This document shows, piece after piece, positions 1 through 8,500 of a stretch of 53,966 nt of DNA (position 1 is its first letter; each line of letters starts with the position of its first letter). The notes under the pieces were generated by a model. It was given only the letters and a program-made list of their open reading frames with translations. It did not search any database and had not been told where the DNA came from. A program made the position numbers and the translations under genes. Origin of the DNA: Streptacidiphilus anmyonensis (GTDB taxonomy: Bacteria; Actinomycetota; Actinomycetes; Streptomycetales; Streptomycetaceae); assembly GCF_000787855.1 (NCBI RefSeq), contig NZ_BBPQ01000017.1, positions 21,159-75,124 on the forward strand, in the 5' to 3' direction.

Positions 1-1842
1 TTGGGCGGCGGGTGTCGTTGGGGTCGGGGTGGGGCGTGGTGCGGCGTCCTGTCCGGGGCGGGATGCGGGGGGCTGCGCCCGGCCTGGCTCCGAGGCCCCG
101 CCGGAATGTGGGCCCGAGGCCGCCTGGGCTGAGCCGTGGACCCGGTCCTGCGCGGGCTCCTGCGCTGCGCGCGGTGCAGGGGAATCGGCCGGGCGGGGCT
201 CGGAGTCCTGGGCGGGGCGTGGCGGCCGGGTCTGCTTGGGGAGGGACCCGGCCGCGAGAGTAGGGGTGCGGGTGCCGTTGGGGGAGGCGGGGGCCGGGGG
301 CGCGGGTCTCGCGTCGGGGTCGCCGGGCTCCGCGACCGCCGGGGCGGTTGCCGCCAGCGGGACGGCGGCGAGGCGTTCCAGCGCCTCGACGAGGGCTGCG
401 ACCGCCGTGCGGGACTCCGCGGCGGAGGCCAGCAGGCGCTGCTCGGAGGCGAGTTCGCGTTCGAAGCCGCGCTCGCGGGCGCGCTCCTGGCGTGCCAGGA
501 GGCCGTCGAGGGTGTCGATGCGGTCGGCCAGAGCGCCGCTGCTGCGCTGCACCTCCGCGTAGAGGGAGGCGGCGAGCGCGGTGACCGCCGCCTCGTAGAC
601 GGTGCCGATGTGCTCGGCGCCGGAGTCCGCCGCGTCGGCGAGGCGGTCGGGCAGGGCGGCGACGTCGCGGCCGAGCGAACTCGCCGCGTCGCCGAGAACC
701 GTGCTGGAGCCCTCCAACGCCGCTCGCGCCGAAGCGAGTTGGAGGCTCGCCTGTTCCGCCTGGCGTTCCGCCCGCTGATCCGCCTCGGTCAGCCGCTCGG
801 CGAGGAGCCGGTCCATCTGCTCGGCCCGTTCCTGGGCCTGCTGCGCCAGGAGGTCCAGTTGGCGGGTGCCGCGCTCCGACGCCGTCGCCATCACGGCGTC
901 GAAGCGGTCCGCCGCGCGTCCCGCCGCGTCGGTGAGGCTCTGGCCCATCGCGGTCGACGCCTCATCCGCCGCCCGGGACAGGGCCGACGCGGTGGCGCTC
1001 ACGCTGTCGCCGAGCCGCGTGGTCTGCTGCTCCAGTTCGCGGGTCGCCGTCGTGGCCTGTTCGGCGCTGTCGGCGATCCGCCGGGTGTCGTCGGCGAGCG
1101 AGGTCGCGGCGGACCGGAGCGCCGTGCCCGCGAGGGCTATCTGTTCGGTGGCCTCCACCGTGCGGTCCAGCAGGGCGGCCGTCCGCGCGTCCGCGACCGC
1201 GGCGAGCTTGAGCAGTTCCCGCAGTTCGGCTGCCGAGTCCTGCAACTGCCGCACGAAGGTGACCGGTTCGGTGTGGGCGGCGGCGGTGGCGCGGGCCTCG
1301 GTCTCGGCGAGGGCGCCGGCCAGTTCGCGCAGCAGCTTGCGGTCGTCCTCCTGGTCGCGCTCCTCGACGGCCTGCCGCCACAGGGTCAGCGCGACCAGCG
1401 CGGCCAGCAGCACCACCGTGTACAGCACGAGGAAGTCGAAGCGCAGGAAGGCGATCAGGTGGCCGCCGAAGCCCTGCTGCCACAGTTCGAGGAAGGTGCC
1501 GGTCGGGTGCGCGGAGCGGTCGCGCTGCTCCGCCCGGTAGGCGAGGACCGCCGCGCCGAGGCCGGACCAGGTCAGCAGCAGCGGCAGGAAGACCAGGACC
1601 GAGGAGGCCAGCCCGGCCCTGCGGGCCCACACCGAGGATCTTCGGCTGCCTGGTGCGAGCGCCTCCGGCCCCGCGTGGGCCGCGGCGAGACCGCCGCTCG
1701 ACCACTGCGACAGACCCGTTCCGGACTCGACCGCGCGGGCGAGTCGTCCCAGCAGGGGGCTCACCGCCGCCAGGCGCGGCTCCCGCGCCAGCGCGTCGAG
1801 TCTTCGTGCAAGTGTCCCGCTGTCCGGAACCTGAAGTGCCAT
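1..1842 (-). CDS. Two-TM coiled-coil protein, partial at left edge
   Basis: The frame reads from ATG at 1842 to base 1 without a stop: 614 codons are visible and the C-terminus lies outside the window. A GGGAGG sits about 8 bases before the ATG. Residues 1-75 are a short cytosolic-looking segment. Two hydrophobic helices follow, about 78-101 and 133-155, joined by a polar loop. From about 156 to 500 the chain is Ala/Glu/Arg/Gln/Leu rich with heptad-like spacing (for example QQAQERAEQMDRLLAERL), so a long coiled coil is predicted. From about 505 on it is a Pro/Ala/Thr tail. The shape, membrane anchor plus long cytoplasmic coiled coil, recalls chemoreceptor-like or scaffold proteins, but I see no HAMP or methyl-accepting signature, so function is unknown. 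It is divergent from the TIR/CHAT set and could be a membrane partner of it; that is inference. Confidence 0.85.
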   Translation of the reverse strand, partial: MALQVPDSGTLARRLDALAREPRLAAVSPLLGRLARAVESGTGLSQWSSGGLAAAHAGPEALAPGSRRSSVWARRAGLASSVLVFLPLLLTWSGLGAAVLAYRAEQRDRSAHPTGTFLELWQQGFGGHLIAFLRFDFLVLYTVVLLAALVALTLWRQAVEERDQEDDRKLLRELAGALAETEARATAAAHTEPVTFVRQLQDSAAELRELLKLAAVADARTAALLDRTVEATEQIALAGTALRSAATSLADDTRRIADSAEQATTATRELEQQTTRLGDSVSATASALSRAADEASTAMGQSLTDAAGRAADRFDAVMATASERGTRQLDLLAQQAQERAEQMDRLLAERLTEADQRAERQAEQASLQLASARAALEGSSTVLGDAASSLGRDVAALPDRLADAADSGAEHIGTVYEAAVTALAASLYAEVQRSSGALADRIDTLDGLLARQERARERGFERELASEQRLLASAAESRTAVAALVEALERLAAVPLAATAPAVAEPGDPDARPAPPAPASPNGTRTPTLAAGSLPKQTRPPRPAQDSEPRPADSPAPRAAQEPAQDRVHGSAQAASGPHSGGASEPGRAQPPASRPGQDAAPRPTPTPTTPAAQ

Positions 1843-2020
1843 CCTCACCGCCTCCCTCCGGAGGGCTCGGTCGTTGCCAGCGTAGAGACCCGATCGGGGA
1901 AATGTGAGGGATTTGCGTTGATCGCGTCACCGTTCCTTCAAATATGTTCATGAGCCGCTGCTGACACGGGAGTTGAAACCAGTCCCGGGCGATCCGGAGA
2001 TGGTCGGACGCCCCGTGCGC

Positions 2021-2383
2021 TCAGCAGCCGGGAAGGGAGATGCCGGTGAGGTCGCTCAGGCGCTGCCGGGTCTCCTCGCTCAGCGTGGCCAGGGCGCCCA
2101 ACCCCACGGTGAGCAGCACCTGTTGCAGCGCCTCCCGGACCGGCCTGGAATCGGTGTCGCGGCGGTCGGCGGCGGTCCACAGCAGTTCCAGTCGCACGCG
2201 CAGGTCCTCACGGGACGGCGCCGTCAGGTTCGCCCACAACGACCGGATCTGGCCCTGTAGTTCGTGGATGGCGGCGATGTCGGCGTCCACGCAGGACGCC
2301 GCCGGGGTCTGCGCGCGGCCGGGTGTCCGGTCCTCCGCCGCTTCGGGGTCGCCCGCGTCCTCGTGCGCGTTCTCGTGCTGCAC
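2021..2383 (-). CDS. Unknown 120-residue protein
   Basis: I chose GTG at 2383 because AAGGGA lies about 6 bases upstream and because the frame further upstream reads as Arg-rich, non-protein-like sequence. The first 30 residues are acidic and polar (QHENAHEDAGDPEAAED). The rest, about 31-120, looks helical: AAIHELQGQIRSLWANL, a middle segment with VRLELLWTAAD, and a C-terminal LTVGLGALATLSEETRQRL. That last part resembles the short C-terminal helix pair of small actinobacterial proteins found beside regulators, but I do not recognise the family. It is transcribed away from the double-HTH regulator at 2521, with a 137-base shared promoter region, so co-regulation with that cassette is plausible. 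No membrane segment or catalytic motif is visible. Confidence 0.6.
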   Translation of the reverse strand: MQHENAHEDAGDPEAAEDRTPGRAQTPAASCVDADIAAIHELQGQIRSLWANLTAPSREDLRVRLELLWTAADRRDTDSRPVREALQQVLLTVGLGALATLSEETRQRLSDLTGISLPGC

Positions 2384-2411
2384 GGCGTGTCCCTTCGCTC
2401 GTTCTCGGTGT

Positions 2412-2437
2412 CTCCAACGTAGGGAGCCGAGTTGGAG
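2412..2437. promoter_or_regulatory. Inverted repeat between divergent genes, possible operator
   Basis: CTCCAAC at 2412-2418 and GTTGGAG at 2431-2437 are perfect 7-base inverted arms separated by 12 bases. They lie in the 137-base interval between the minus-strand gene starting at 2383 and the HTH regulator starting at 2521. The centre-to-centre spacing of the arms is about two helical turns, as expected for a dimeric HTH protein. The obvious candidate binder is the neighbouring regulator itself; this is inference from position and symmetry only. Confidence 0.4.
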
Positions 2438-2520
2438 CCGGACAGCGTTGCCCGTCTCCACTCGCCGTGCCGGCGGGACCGGGCCGTGCGAAGGAGGCAC
2501 GAGCGTCGAAAGCCGAACGT

Positions 2521-4068
2521 ATGCTCATTTTCGTGAACCGATCGGATCGCGAATGCCCTGCGCCGCCAAGTGGCGGCCTGCGCGCACGACGTGAGGCCGC
2601 CGGTCTGAGCCTCCAGGGCCTCGCCGTGCGCAGCGGCTACAGCAGGTCGTACCTGAGCCGGGTAGAGACCGGACGCCGGGCGCCGACGCCCGCCGTCCTC
2701 CGGGTCTACACCGAGCTGCCCCTGGCGGAGACCGGACGCCGACGTCCGGCCGAGCCGCCCGGTCGGCCCGCCGCGGCCGGGCCGCGCCCGCGGCTGTCCG
2801 CGGACGGCGCGGAGCTCGGCATCACCTGGTTCGGTTCGGAGGTGCGGCGGCTGCGTATGGCGGCGGGCAAGTCCCTCGACGTCCTCGGTTGCGAAGTCTT
2901 CCTGTCCCGGCCCTACTTGGGGAAGATCGAGCAGGGCGACGCCCGCGGGAACTACCAGCTCGCGCTCTCCCTGGACGCGGCTCTCGGCGCGCAGGGCCGC
3001 CTCACCCGGCTCTTCCTGGAGGAGTGCGCGCGGGTCGGTCCGGTGGCCCCGGACACGGACATCCTCTTCCGCGGGCCCCGGTCCGAGCCCGAGCGTGCCA
3101 CCGGGGCCGCCGCGGACCCGGCCGAGCGCGCCGCTGCGGCCGCCGCACGCCTGGAGGCGCTGCGGGTCCGCAGTCACCGGAGCGGACCGCACTCCATCGT
3201 GGGCGAGCTCGGCGACGGCGTCGTCGAACTCCACCGCCTCGTCGACGGCGCCGGCCACCGCCCGCCCTCTCCCGCCAACCCTGCCTGGCCGGTGATGCTC
3301 CGTTACGCCGAACTGCTCGGCTGGACGGCGCAGGAGACCGGACACGACGCGATAGCCCTGCGTTGGACGCATACGGTGGGCGACTGGGCGCGCGCGCTCG
3401 GGGATGCCGACGCGCTGGGCTACGCCCTGATCCGGCACTCCCAATGGGCCCGGCGGCGCGGGGACGCGGGGACGGCCGTCGAACTGGCCCGCCGGGCCGG
3501 ATCCGTCCCCGGGATCGCGCCGCGCATCGAGCAGTTCGCCGCGCAGCGGGAGGCGCAGGCGTGCGCACTCGCACGCGACGAGACCGGGTTCCGCCAGGCC
3601 CTCGACCGCTACCACACGCTCCTGGCGGCGCCTGCGTCCGGCGGGTCGTCCGCGGAGCCCACGCCGTGGGGTCCTGCGCCGGACCCGGTCTTCGAGGGCT
3701 CCCGTCTCTTTGAGGCGACCTGCCTGGTGGACCTCGCCGACTTCCGCACCGCCGCGTCGCTGTTCGATCGGGGCATGAGCCGCCTCGGCGCGCCGCGCAC
3801 CGGATACGCCCGGCTCGCCGTCCGGCAGGCCATCGCCTGTGCGCACGTCGGTGAACTCGACCAGGCCTGCCACGTCGTGCGGGAGTCCCTGCCGACGGTG
3901 TCCCGCCAGGGGTCGGCGTCCCTGCGCGGTGATCTCAAGCTGCTGATCCGGGTCCTGAACCGGCACCGCCGCTCGTCCGCCGTCCGTGCCCTGCTGCCGG
4001 ACCTGACGTCCGTCGCACGCGTCACCGGCGGGACGCGCGCCGCCGCACCCGCCGCCGAAGGCCCCTGA
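2521..4068 (+). CDS. Double XRE-type HTH regulator with TPR-like C-terminus
   Basis: A 515-residue protein. Two helix-turn-helix domains of the Cro/C1 (XRE) type are visible: residues about 18-67 (REAAGLSLQGLAVRSGYSRS then LSRVETGRRAP) and about 104-162 (VRRLRMAAGKSLDVLGCEVF then LGKIEQGD). The rest, about 190-515, is a string of Ala/Leu/Arg-rich helical hairpins such as DADALGYALIRHSQWARRRG and LFEATCLVDLADFRTAASLF, as in TPR/solenoid sensor domains of Streptomyces regulators. The start at ATG 2521 is uncertain: the nearest good Shine-Dalgarno, GAAGGAGG, is over 20 bases upstream, but the first HTH begins soon after this ATG. Two HTHs in one chain is unusual for XRE proteins. It ends 25 bases before the TIR gene, so it probably leads and controls that operon. 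Confidence 0.85.
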   Translation: MLIFVNRSDRECPAPPSGGLRARREAAGLSLQGLAVRSGYSRSYLSRVETGRRAPTPAVLRVYTELPLAETGRRRPAEPPGRPAAAGPRPRLSADGAELGITWFGSEVRRLRMAAGKSLDVLGCEVFLSRPYLGKIEQGDARGNYQLALSLDAALGAQGRLTRLFLEECARVGPVAPDTDILFRGPRSEPERATGAAADPAERAAAAAARLEALRVRSHRSGPHSIVGELGDGVVELHRLVDGAGHRPPSPANPAWPVMLRYAELLGWTAQETGHDAIALRWTHTVGDWARALGDADALGYALIRHSQWARRRGDAGTAVELARRAGSVPGIAPRIEQFAAQREAQACALARDETGFRQALDRYHTLLAAPASGGSSAEPTPWGPAPDPVFEGSRLFEATCLVDLADFRTAASLFDRGMSRLGAPRTGYARLAVRQAIACAHVGELDQACHVVRESLPTVSRQGSASLRGDLKLLIRVLNRHRRSSAVRALLPDLTSVARVTGGTRAAAPAAEGP

Positions 4069-4093
4069 GAAGACAACCGAGGAGCAGCCGTCC

Positions 4094-4717
4094 ATGGCCG
4101 TCCGGAGGCACCTGATCTTCATCAACTACCGTGGATCCGACCAGAACTGGGCCACCGAGCTGGTCTACGCCCGGATGACGGAGGCGTTCGGCGTCGACGC
4201 GGTGTTCAAGGCCGGCAACGCGATCCGCGTCGGCGAGGCGTTTCCGCCGGTCCTGCGCCGACAGGCGGCCGCCTCCCCCGTCATGCTGGCCTGCATCGGC
4301 CCGGGTTGGCTCAGCGCGGGCCCACCCGGCGGCGGACGGAGCCTCGACTCGCCGGACGACTGGGTGCGGCGGGAGATCGCGATCTCGCTCGCGGCCGGGA
4401 ACCACGTCGTGCCCCTGCTGATCGGCAACCACGACGAGGTGGGCGTCCCGGCCGCCGACAGCCTCCCCGAGGACATCAGACCCCTGGTGTACCACCAGGC
4501 CTGGCGTCTCGCGCCCGGCGCCGGTCTCGACGTCACCGTCCCCATGCTCGTCGACCGACTCGCCGAGCTCGTCCCGGAGTTGGGCGAGCGCCGAGCCGGG
4601 GTCGGCACCGGTGCTGCTGCCGACCCCGGTGCCGGCAGCGCGCCGCGACCGCGCGCGGCCGAGCCCGCACCGCTGAGCCGCGCCCTCGACGACGTGGACC
4701 ACTACGGCGACTGGTGA
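4094..4717 (+). CDS. TIR-domain protein
   Basis: A 207-residue protein starting at ATG 4094 after GAGGAG. The N-terminal 140 residues form a TIR domain: beta-A/box 1 is LIFINYRGSD (7-16); a helix TELVYARMTEAFG follows; then a BB-loop-like AGNAIRVGEAF (40-50), strand VMLACIGPGWL (63-73) and the segment DDWVRREIAISLA (88-100). The last closely matches the region of SARM1 that carries its catalytic glutamate (DWVHKEIVTAL), so Glu94 is the likely NADase residue. Known bacterial TIR domains cleave NAD+ or make cyclic ADP-ribose signals; which applies here is not visible. After about 160 the tail is Ala/Pro-rich and ends DDVDHYGDW. There is no membrane segment. It lies 44 bases before the next gene in what looks like one operon with the CHAT protease. 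Confidence 0.9.
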   Translation: MAVRRHLIFINYRGSDQNWATELVYARMTEAFGVDAVFKAGNAIRVGEAFPPVLRRQAAASPVMLACIGPGWLSAGPPGGGRSLDSPDDWVRREIAISLAAGNHVVPLLIGNHDEVGVPAADSLPEDIRPLVYHQAWRLAPGAGLDVTVPMLVDRLAELVPELGERRAGVGTGAAADPGAGSAPRPRAAEPAPLSRALDDVDHYGDW

Positions 4718-4761
4718 CAGCGCGACACCCCCGCAGCCACCCCACACCCTACGGAGCCGCG

Positions 4762-5547
4762 ATGAGCACAGCAGCACGGAGACCAGGCGAACCGGCCGGG
4801 TTGCACGCCTTCCTCGTCGAAGCGGATCCGTCCCCCGTCGGCGGGGCCGAACGGGCCGACGGATCGGACAAGGCCGACGGAAACGCCGCGCCGCTGGCCG
4901 AGCGCGCCTTCTACTTCGACCCTGAGGCGCGCGGCGTCCGGTCGCGCTTCGTGGCCGCCGGCGGCGTCGCGTTCAACCGGGCCGTCCCCTACCGGGTGCC
5001 GATCGAGGACCTCGAACCGATGGCGCGCCGCCGCGAGAACGCCGACGAACTACGCCTGGAGCTGCTGAAGTTCCACTTCACCGTCCGTGAACTGCCGCGC
5101 GGCAGCAGCTACGAGACGGTCCGGATCCGCATCACCCTCGATCCGCCCCACCCCCTGATGCAGTTGCGACCACGCGACGAGAACGCCCAGAGGCAGCAGA
5201 CGCAGTCCTTCAGCCAGGACGTCGAGCCGGCGCTGCTGAAGCTGATCCAGCTCAACCTCAAGTACAACTCCACGACGAGCGTCAACCTGACCGACACGCG
5301 GCCGGTGGTCACGGCGCTCGATCTCAACGCCGAGGGCTTCGGCTGGACGTACCAGGCGCAGAACGGCGCTCCGCTCTCGCCCGGACTGCGGCAGACGATC
5401 GCGGTCCTCGAACTCGCCCCGGGCACCCGCGAGATCACCGGTGTCTTCGACGCCGAAGCCACGGTGACGCGGCGGCTGCTCGGCCTCGTCGGCCGCAGTT
5501 CCACGGTGCCGGCGCAGCCGCCCGTCCCGTTCCGCATCACGCTGTGA
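4762..5547 (+). CDS. Unknown 261-residue protein in TIR-CHAT operon
   Basis: It starts at ATG 4762, with an ACGGAGCC just upstream. I do not recognise the family. Residues 1-45 are Ala/Gly/Asp-rich. From about 48 on there is an alternating hydrophobic/polar pattern typical of beta structure: FYFDPEARGVRSRFVAAGG, then FHFTVRELP, YETVRIRITLDPPHPL, a polar stretch DENAQRQQTQSFSQ, LDLNAEGFGWTY and a C-terminal FDAEATVTRRLLGLVG. The residue pattern suggests two beta-sandwich-like halves flanking a helix (ALLKLIQLNLKYN). No transmembrane helix, Cys pair or nuclease motif is visible. Its stop overlaps the start of the CHAT gene by four bases (GTGA), which implies translational coupling and matched amounts. 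It could be an adaptor, a sensor, or the substrate of the CHAT protease; I cannot decide between these. Confidence 0.8.
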   Translation: MSTAARRPGEPAGLHAFLVEADPSPVGGAERADGSDKADGNAAPLAERAFYFDPEARGVRSRFVAAGGVAFNRAVPYRVPIEDLEPMARRRENADELRLELLKFHFTVRELPRGSSYETVRIRITLDPPHPLMQLRPRDENAQRQQTQSFSQDVEPALLKLIQLNLKYNSTTSVNLTDTRPVVTALDLNAEGFGWTYQAQNGAPLSPGLRQTIAVLELAPGTREITGVFDAEATVTRRLLGLVGRSSTVPAQPPVPFRITL

Positions 5548-8500
5548 ACGGGTCGCGCGTGTCAGCGGCGGCGGAGGCGGGGGAGGAGGAGTTCCTCGCC
5601 CGGCTGCGGCGCATCGGCGAGGACCCCTCGGGCGAGGGCGCCGCGGATCCGGCCACCGCGCGCGCGGCCGGGCGGTTCCTCCGGCGTGAGTACCGGGAGC
5701 ACGGCGGCGTGCGCCCGGCGGCGGCCTACCCGCTCGGGCTCTACTACCTGCGCCACAGCGTGGCGCGTGGAGTCTGGCCGCGCCGGCCGGCGCGCGAGAT
5801 CGCCGTCGGACTGCTGACCCCGATCTTCTTCGCCGACGCGGAACCCGTCCCCGCCGACCTGCTTCCGGTGGTGCTCGCCGAGGCCCGGAAGCGCGCCGCA
5901 CGCGCGCTGCGCGCCGCGCTGGGCACGGGCGATCCGGACCAGCTCGACGGGGTCGCCGCGCAGTGGCGACGCATCGCCGCCGTGACGCCCTACGACGCGG
6001 CGGAGGCCGTCGACGTCGCCGAAGGACTCGGCGTCGCCCTGGCCAACCTCTTCGACCACACCGGCGAGAGGGCCGAGCTCGACGACGTCGTCGCCTTCTG
6101 CCGTCCCGTGCTGGAGCATCTGCCGGCGGGAGCGTCGCCCGGCCCGGTGCGCGTCATCCTGGCTACCACGATCGCGGTGCGCTGCGAGCGGTTCGGCTCC
6201 TTCGACCTCGTGGGCGATCTGGACCAGTCCATCGCACTGATGCGCGCCGAGCTCGCGATCCGCGAAGGACGCGACAGACCGCCGCTGCTGTCGTCGCTGG
6301 CCGCCGTGTACCTGAGCCGGGCCGAGTCGGCCCAGGATCCCGCCGACGTCGACGAGGCCGTCGCTCTGGCCCGTCAGGCCGTCGAGCTGGCCGGGCCGCG
6401 CCACCCGCTGCGATCGTCACTCGAAGCGAGCATGACCGCGGCCCTGTTGGCGCGATACCACCTGTGCGGAGATCCGGCCGACCTCGCCGAGGCGCTCACC
6501 TTCAGCGCCGGGGCCGACACACCCGTCGGCACGGGTTCCGTCTCCTCGGTCTCGGGCGGGCGCATCGCCGCGGCGCTCGCTCTGGGGCAGAGCGCACTGG
6601 CGGACAGCGCGTCCCCGGACCTCGACCGCGCCGTCGAGCTGCTGCGCACCGCCGCGTCCGACCTTCCGGACGCCAGTCCGGTCAAACCGCAGCTGCTGCA
6701 GACCCTCAGCGCGGTGCTGCGGCACCGCCACATCGTCGGGAGCAGCGCGGCCGACCTGGACGCCGCCGTCGACGTCGCCCGGCTCGCGGTGACCGTGGAG
6801 CAGAACGCCGACCCGCGTAACCGGGCCAAGGCGCTGTCGTGGCTGAGCTGGTTGCTCGGGGCCCGGTACGAGGAGGCGGGTGATCCGCGCGACGCCGACG
6901 CCGCGGTCGCGGCGGGCCGGGAGGCCGTCACCCACGTTCCGGTGGAGGAACTGCCTGCCGCCTCCGCCTACTACTGGGGCCTGGTCCTGGCGCTGCGTTG
7001 CCAGCACCCCGGCCAGGCGGCCGAGACGCAGGAGGCGCTCCAGGTCCTGCGGCGGCTCGCCACGTCACCCGGAACGCCTCCCCGGTTCCGCTCCGGCGCC
7101 ACGATCGGTCTGGCCCAGACGCTGCGTCAGCGCGCCGACCGCACCGAGGCCGACCTGGACGAGGCGGTGGAACTGCTACGGCGGGTGCGGGCCGAATGGG
7201 ACGCGGAGACGTACCATCGCGCGCTCGTCGAGCACAAGCTCGCCGGCGCCCTCGCCGAGCGGTTCGCCGAGCGGGGGTCCCGGCAGGACGCTGCCGAGGG
7301 CCTGGCGCTGCTCACCCGGAGCCTGCACCTGACGCAGGTCCCGGTCGGCCTGCGGCTTGAGGCCGCCGTCACCGCGGCCGCGCTGGAGGAGAAGGTCGGC
7401 GCGCCGGGCTGGACCGCGCGGGCCGCGGACCGGCTGGCGGCGGCGGTGGACCTGCTGCCGCTGACGGCCGCCAGGACACTCCACCGTGCGGACCGGCAGC
7501 GCCTGCTGGGCGAGTCGTCCGGACTCGCCGCCCGCGCGGCCGCGTTCGCCCTGGCGGACGAGCGGCCCGGCGAGAGCCCCGGGCAGCGCGCCGCCCGGGC
7601 GCTCGGCCTGCTCGAAGCGGGCCGCACCGTGCTGCTGAACCAGGCCTACGACACCCGTGGCGACCTCGACGGCGTCCGGCGCGCCGCCCCCGGGCTGGCG
7701 CGCCGCTTCCTGGAGCTGCGCGAGCAGTTGGACCGGTCGGACCTGGAGACGCTCGGCGACGCAGCGGCGGCGCCCTCGTCCGGGGCCGTCGTCGGCACGG
7801 CAGACGCCGGCCGGGCGGGCACCGGCACGGCGGGCGTGGCCACGGCCGCGCAGGTGCTGTCCTTGGAGGAGGCCGCCGGTGACCGACGCCGGGCCGCTCT
7901 GGCGTTCGCCGAGGTCGTCGAGCAGATCAGGGCACTGCCCGGTCAGTCCGGTTTCATGCGCGCCCCCGACGCGGCGGAGCTGACCGCACAGGCGGCCCTC
8001 GGCCCGATCGCCGTGGTCAACGTCGCCGAACTGCGCAGCGACGCTTTCCTGGTGACCTCAGCCGGGATCCGGGCGCTGCGCCTGCCCGCCCTGACCGTCG
8101 ACGCGGCGACCGAGGCCGCCGAACGTCTCCACCGGGCACAGGAGACGTCGGACTCCGACGAGATGTTCCGCGTACTCGGTTGGCTGTGGGACGCCGTCGC
8201 CGGGCCGGTCCTGGACGAGCTCGGCCTCGACCGCGCGCCGGGGCCGGACGGGCTGTGGCCCCGCGTCTGGTGGGTGGCCAGCGGCGTCCTGGCGAACATG
8301 CCGCTGCACGCGGCGGGGCGCTACGCCGCCGGATCGGCCGCGAACCCAGGCGGCGATGGGGACCGGCCGCCGGAGTCGGTGCTCGACCGGGTGGTGTCGT
8401 CCTACGCCCCCAACGTGCGCACCCTGCGGTACCTGCGCGAGCGCTCCGCCCGGTCCGCGGCCCGCTCCCGCCCCGACCGCGGGAACCTCGTCGTGGCCAT

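Noticed and set aside
136-1953. Long open frame on the plus strand
   Set aside because: It is the opposite-strand shadow of the coiled-coil gene; its product is Arg/Gly-rich without domain patterns. High G+C makes such frames common.
4762-5547. Gasdermin-like or pore-forming substrate for the CHAT protease
   Set aside because: No amphipathic or hydrophobic pore segment is evident, so I would not name it a gasdermin.
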